From assembly GCF_028618695.1 (NCBI RefSeq), contig NZ_JAQIVI010000687.1, forward strand, positions 1-6,667: a DNA stretch of 6,667 nucleotides, given 5' to 3'. Positions 3,956-6,667 of this stretch are shown one piece after another. Below the pieces are notes generated by a model. The model ran no database searches. It was not told the origin of the DNA and saw only the letters and a program-made list of their open reading frames with translations. The first letter of the stretch is position 1; each line of letters opens with the position of its first letter. This DNA comes from Natrinema soli (GTDB lineage Archaea > Halobacteriota > Halobacteria > Halobacteriales > Natrialbaceae). A program made the translations under genes and the position numbers.

Positions 3956-6163
3956 ATGCCAAAAGAACTCGAACGAGACCTCGGCTTGTTTGCGGTCGTC
4001 GCGATCAGTATCGGCGCGATGATCGGCAGCGGCATCTTCATCCTCCCCGGCCTCGCCCTGAAGACGGCGGGTCCGGCGGTCATTCTGGCCTACTTACTCG
4101 CGGGCGTACTCGTCTTACCGGCCGCCCTGAGCAAGGCCGAAATGGCGACGGCGATGCCGGAGGCCGGCGGCACGTACATCTACATCGAGCGCGGGATGGG
4201 CCCGCTGCTCGGAACGATCGCCGGCGTCGGCACGTGGTTCTCCCTGTCGTTCAAGGGCGCGCTGGCGCTGGTCGGCGGTGTCCCGTACGTGCTGTACCTG
4301 TTCGACCTGCCGGTGAAGCCGGTCGCGCTCGCGCTGGCGGCCGTGCTCGTCCTCGTCAATCTCTTCGGCGCGAAACAGACCGGACGCCTACAGATCGCCA
4401 TCGTCGCGGTGATGCTCGCGGCGATGGTCTGGTTCGTCGTCGGGGGACTCCCGTCGACGGACAGCACCTACTACGGCGGCTTCTTCGACGAGGGATCCGG
4501 CGGTCTCCTCGCCGCGACCGGCCTCGTGTTCGTCTCGTACGCCGGCGTGACCAAAATCGCGAGCGTGGCCGAGGAGGTGGAGAATCCGGATCGGAACATC
4601 CCGCTCGGGATCCTCGGCTCGCTCTGCTTCACGACGCTCCTGTACGTCCTCATCGTCGTCGTCATGGTCGGCGTGACGCCGCCCGATCTGTTGAGCGACT
4701 CCGCGGTGCCGATGATCCACGCGGCCGAGGCGACGCTCGGTCGGCTGGGCGTGATCGCCATCATCATCGCGGCAGTCCTCGCGCTGATCAGCACGGCCAA
4801 CGCCGGGATCCTGTCGTCGTCACGATATCCCTTTGCGATGGCTCGAGACAAACTCGCACCGCCGTCCCTGACGGAGATCCACGACGAGTGGGGAACGCCC
4901 GTGCGAGCGATCACGCTCACCGGTGCCGTCATGTTGGTGCTCATCGCGTTCGTCCCGATCCTCCAGATCGCGAAACTGGCGAGCGCGTTCCAGATCATCG
5001 TGTTCGCGCTGGTCAACGGCGCGGTTATCGCCTTTCGCGAGGGGGACGTCGGGGAGTACGACCCGAGCTTCGAGTCGCCGCTCTATCCGTGGACTCAGCT
5101 CGTCGGTATCGCCGGCGGATTCCTGCTCATCGGCTACATGGGAACGATTCCGCTCGTCGGTGCCGTCGTCATCACGGCGGCGTCGGTGCTGTGGTACGTC
5201 TACTACGCGCGCAGCCGCGTCCAGCGCGAGGGCGCTGCCACGGACGTCGTCCGGCGGAGCGTCGGTCGCAAGGCCGTCGCACAGACGAAAGCGACCATCG
5301 AGACGGTCGACGGCTACGAGGTACTCGTCGCGATCACCGAGGAGACGAGCGAGGGGCGAGAGCGAACGTTGCTGCGGATCGCCGCCGACGTCGCCCGCGA
5401 GAACGACGGGAGCGTCACCGTCGTTCAGTTCGACGAGGTGGCCGACCAGGTGCCGCTCCAGCAGGCGTCGGAAACGCAGTCGCCGGCGGACGTCGAGTTC
5501 GAGGAGCGGACGGAGCCGCTGACCGAGGCGTTCGACGTGCCGGTCACCTACGGCGAGATCGTCAGCCACGACACGAAGCGGGCGATCGCTAACTTCGCCG
5601 CCCACGAGGACGCGGACTTCCTCCTGCTCGAGCGAAGCGACGACCCACTCTACGCGCCGATATTCGGGACGACCGTCGAGTGGATCACTCGCAAAGCGCC
5701 GTGTGACGTCTTGCTCGTCGAGGACCGCGACCTGAACCGAATCGACTCCGTCACGGTCGTCACCGACCGCGGCCCCTTCGATCCGCAGAAGATCACCGTC
5801 GCGAACGCGCTGGCGACCGAGGCCGGGGGCAGTATCACCCTGCTGTACCCGCTCGATGATGCGGCGACCGAAACGCAACGCGAGACGATAGACGAGTACC
5901 TCGCGGAACTCGAGTCGCTGTGTTCGGTCCCCGTGAATCGGTCGATCGTCGAGACCGACGACCCCGAACGGGATTTCGTTTCGGTGACGAACGCGGGCGA
6001 CATCCTCGTTATCGGGACGGACGGCGGACGGATACGGGGGAACCTGTTCGGCCGTCCGGCGGACAGAATTATCGACAGCGTCGACTGCACGGCGGTTCAG
6101 GTCAACTCGAAACGGGGCGGATCCGGACCGATTCGTCGACTGGTCGAGCGCATGGTGTTCTAA
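3956..6163 (+). CDS. APC-family amino-acid permease fused to two UspA-like domains, 735 aa
   Basis: Residues 1-420 form an APC-superfamily permease with about 12 membrane segments (roughly 10-32, 39-58, 84-110, 121-138, 145-163, 183-203, 219-241, 262-285, 316-335, 338-360, 380-397, 399-417). The first has the unwound substrate site motif IGAMIGSGIF (19-28); the sixth leads into VAEEVENPDRNIP (204-216), a family hallmark. A soluble tail carries two universal-stress-protein folds, about 452-590 and 596-717. The usual ATP loop (GxxG then about 9 residues then G-S/T) is absent from the first and only partly kept in the second (GTDGGRIRGNLFGR, 687-700), so nucleotide binding is doubtful. Amino-acid or cationic amino-acid uptake with cytoplasmic UspA regulation is likely; the substrate is not readable. 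The start is fixed by conservation of ERDLGLFAVVAISIGAM. The Lrp regulator 310 bp upstream is the likely controller. Confidence 0.93.
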   Translation: MPKELERDLGLFAVVAISIGAMIGSGIFILPGLALKTAGPAVILAYLLAGVLVLPAALSKAEMATAMPEAGGTYIYIERGMGPLLGTIAGVGTWFSLSFKGALALVGGVPYVLYLFDLPVKPVALALAAVLVLVNLFGAKQTGRLQIAIVAVMLAAMVWFVVGGLPSTDSTYYGGFFDEGSGGLLAATGLVFVSYAGVTKIASVAEEVENPDRNIPLGILGSLCFTTLLYVLIVVVMVGVTPPDLLSDSAVPMIHAAEATLGRLGVIAIIIAAVLALISTANAGILSSSRYPFAMARDKLAPPSLTEIHDEWGTPVRAITLTGAVMLVLIAFVPILQIAKLASAFQIIVFALVNGAVIAFREGDVGEYDPSFESPLYPWTQLVGIAGGFLLIGYMGTIPLVGAVVITAASVLWYVYYARSRVQREGAATDVVRRSVGRKAVAQTKATIETVDGYEVLVAITEETSEGRERTLLRIAADVARENDGSVTVVQFDEVADQVPLQQASETQSPADVEFEERTEPLTEAFDVPVTYGEIVSHDTKRAIANFAAHEDADFLLLERSDDPLYAPIFGTTVEWITRKAPCDVLLVEDRDLNRIDSVTVVTDRGPFDPQKITVANALATEAGGSITLLYPLDDAATETQRETIDEYLAELESLCSVPVNRSIVETDDPERDFVSVTNAGDILVIGTDGGRIRGNLFGRPADRIIDSVDCTAVQVNSKRGGSGPIRRLVERMVF

Positions 6164-6319
6164 CGGCTCGGCTCCACTGTTCCGCTTCTCCCCGCGCGGT
6201 CTCGTTCGGAGCGACGGAGTCGGATCCCGAGTGACTCGCCGTGTTCCAGCGCGCGCCACCACTCACGCTGCGAAGTTCTTTCCGATACCGCCACGTGAGG
6301 TGCGACTGTCCAACCGACG

Positions 6320-6667
6320 ATGCCACCCGACTCAGACGCCGATCCGTCCGTCGAGATCCGCCGCGCGACCCACGACGATTACGAGGCCGTCGCCGACTTC
6401 ACGAGCGACATCTGGCCCGACCGCGGCGGCGACTACATCCCGCGGATCTACCACGACTGGCTCGAGGACGACGACGAGACCGACAGGAAGACGTTCCTCG
6501 CGGAAGTCGACGGCGAGGCCGCGGGGATCGTCCAGGGCGTTCTGCTCTCGCCCGACGAGGCCTGGTTTCAGGGAATGCGTGTCGCGGCCGACCATCGCCG
6601 GCAGGGCGTGAGCCGCCGGCTGAACGAGGCGACCTTCGAGTGGGGCCGCGAGCGGGGCGCGACGATC
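6320..6667 (+). CDS. GNAT-family N-acetyltransferase, 5' part
   Basis: ATG at 6320 opens a frame that runs off the window after 116 codons. GNAT enzymes transfer the acetyl group of acetyl-CoA to an amine; the substrate cannot be told here. Seen: VEIRRATHDDYEAVADFTSDIW (11-32), the first strand and helix of the fold; FLAEVDGEAAGIVQGVLL (59-76), strands 2 and 3; and the acetyl-CoA motif A, WFQGMRVAADHRRQGVSRRL (82-101), in which RRQGVS fits the Q/RxxGxG/A pyrophosphate loop, with S98 where G/A is usual. The next helix ends in RERGAT (110-115), as usual before strand 5. The acidic composition is typical of haloarchaea. The 156 bp before it (6164-6319) hold no clear promoter or gene. The C-terminal third or more is outside the window. 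Confidence 0.92.
   Translation, partial: MPPDSDADPSVEIRRATHDDYEAVADFTSDIWPDRGGDYIPRIYHDWLEDDDETDRKTFLAEVDGEAAGIVQGVLLSPDEAWFQGMRVAADHRRQGVSRRLNEATFEWGRERGATI

Noticed and set aside
4820..6262. 480-aa open frame on the minus strand opposite the permease, and a 452-aa frame at 4234-5592
   Set aside because: Both are arginine/aspartate-rich shadow frames created by high GC at third codon positions; the + strand permease has clear family motifs throughout.
1..6667. CRISPR array, rRNA or tRNA genes, phage or toxin-antitoxin module
   Set aside because: No regularly spaced repeats, no conserved RNA-gene segments and no matching protein motifs were seen in either strand.

Overview
The window looks like chromosomal DNA of a haloarchaeon. 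It is GC-rich, the predicted proteins are strongly acidic, promoters look like archaeal TATA boxes with short or absent leaders, and the gene families (NadC, Lrp/AsnC regulator, amino-acid permease fused to UspA domains, a solo TnpB element) are typical of Halobacteria. I cannot name a species from the sequence.

Layout. 1-472 (+): 3' part of nadC (NAD biosynthesis), followed by a T-rich stop signal. 473-1744: a quieter stretch with two leftward genes, a 110-aa protein I do not recognise (573-905) and a 174-aa haloarchaeal protein of unknown function (1080-1604), plus a marked hairpin at 549-576. About 1745-3166 (+): a complete IS605/IS1341-type element with a single tnpB gene (RuvC residues D172, E257, D332 and a four-cysteine zinc finger all intact), no tnpA, hairpins at both ends and a predicted guide-RNA (reRNA/omegaRNA) region ending at the right end. 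3175-3645 (+): an Lrp/AsnC-family regulator. 3646-3955: 310 bp without a large gene, holding a candidate 40-aa leftward gene, a shared promoter region and a 30-codon upstream ORF. 3956-6163 (+): a 735-aa APC-family permease with two C-terminal UspA-like domains. 6320-6667 (+): start of a GNAT acetyltransferase, cut by the window edge.

How the parts relate. The Lrp regulator and the permease are a common haloarchaeal pairing, and the regulator probably controls amino-acid transport or its own synthesis. The striking point is where the element sits. Its predicted right end is 8 bp before the regulator's start codon, and its left end is just downstream of a TATA box that, with the element removed, would lie about 24-27 bp from that ATG. 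The insertion therefore appears to have cut the regulator off from its promoter. The guide encoded at the element's right end would read across the regulator's start codon. Any tnpB read-through transcript is then at once a potential regulator mRNA and a guide-RNA precursor, and maturing the guide would destroy the regulator's start. This is inference from layout and needs RNA data.
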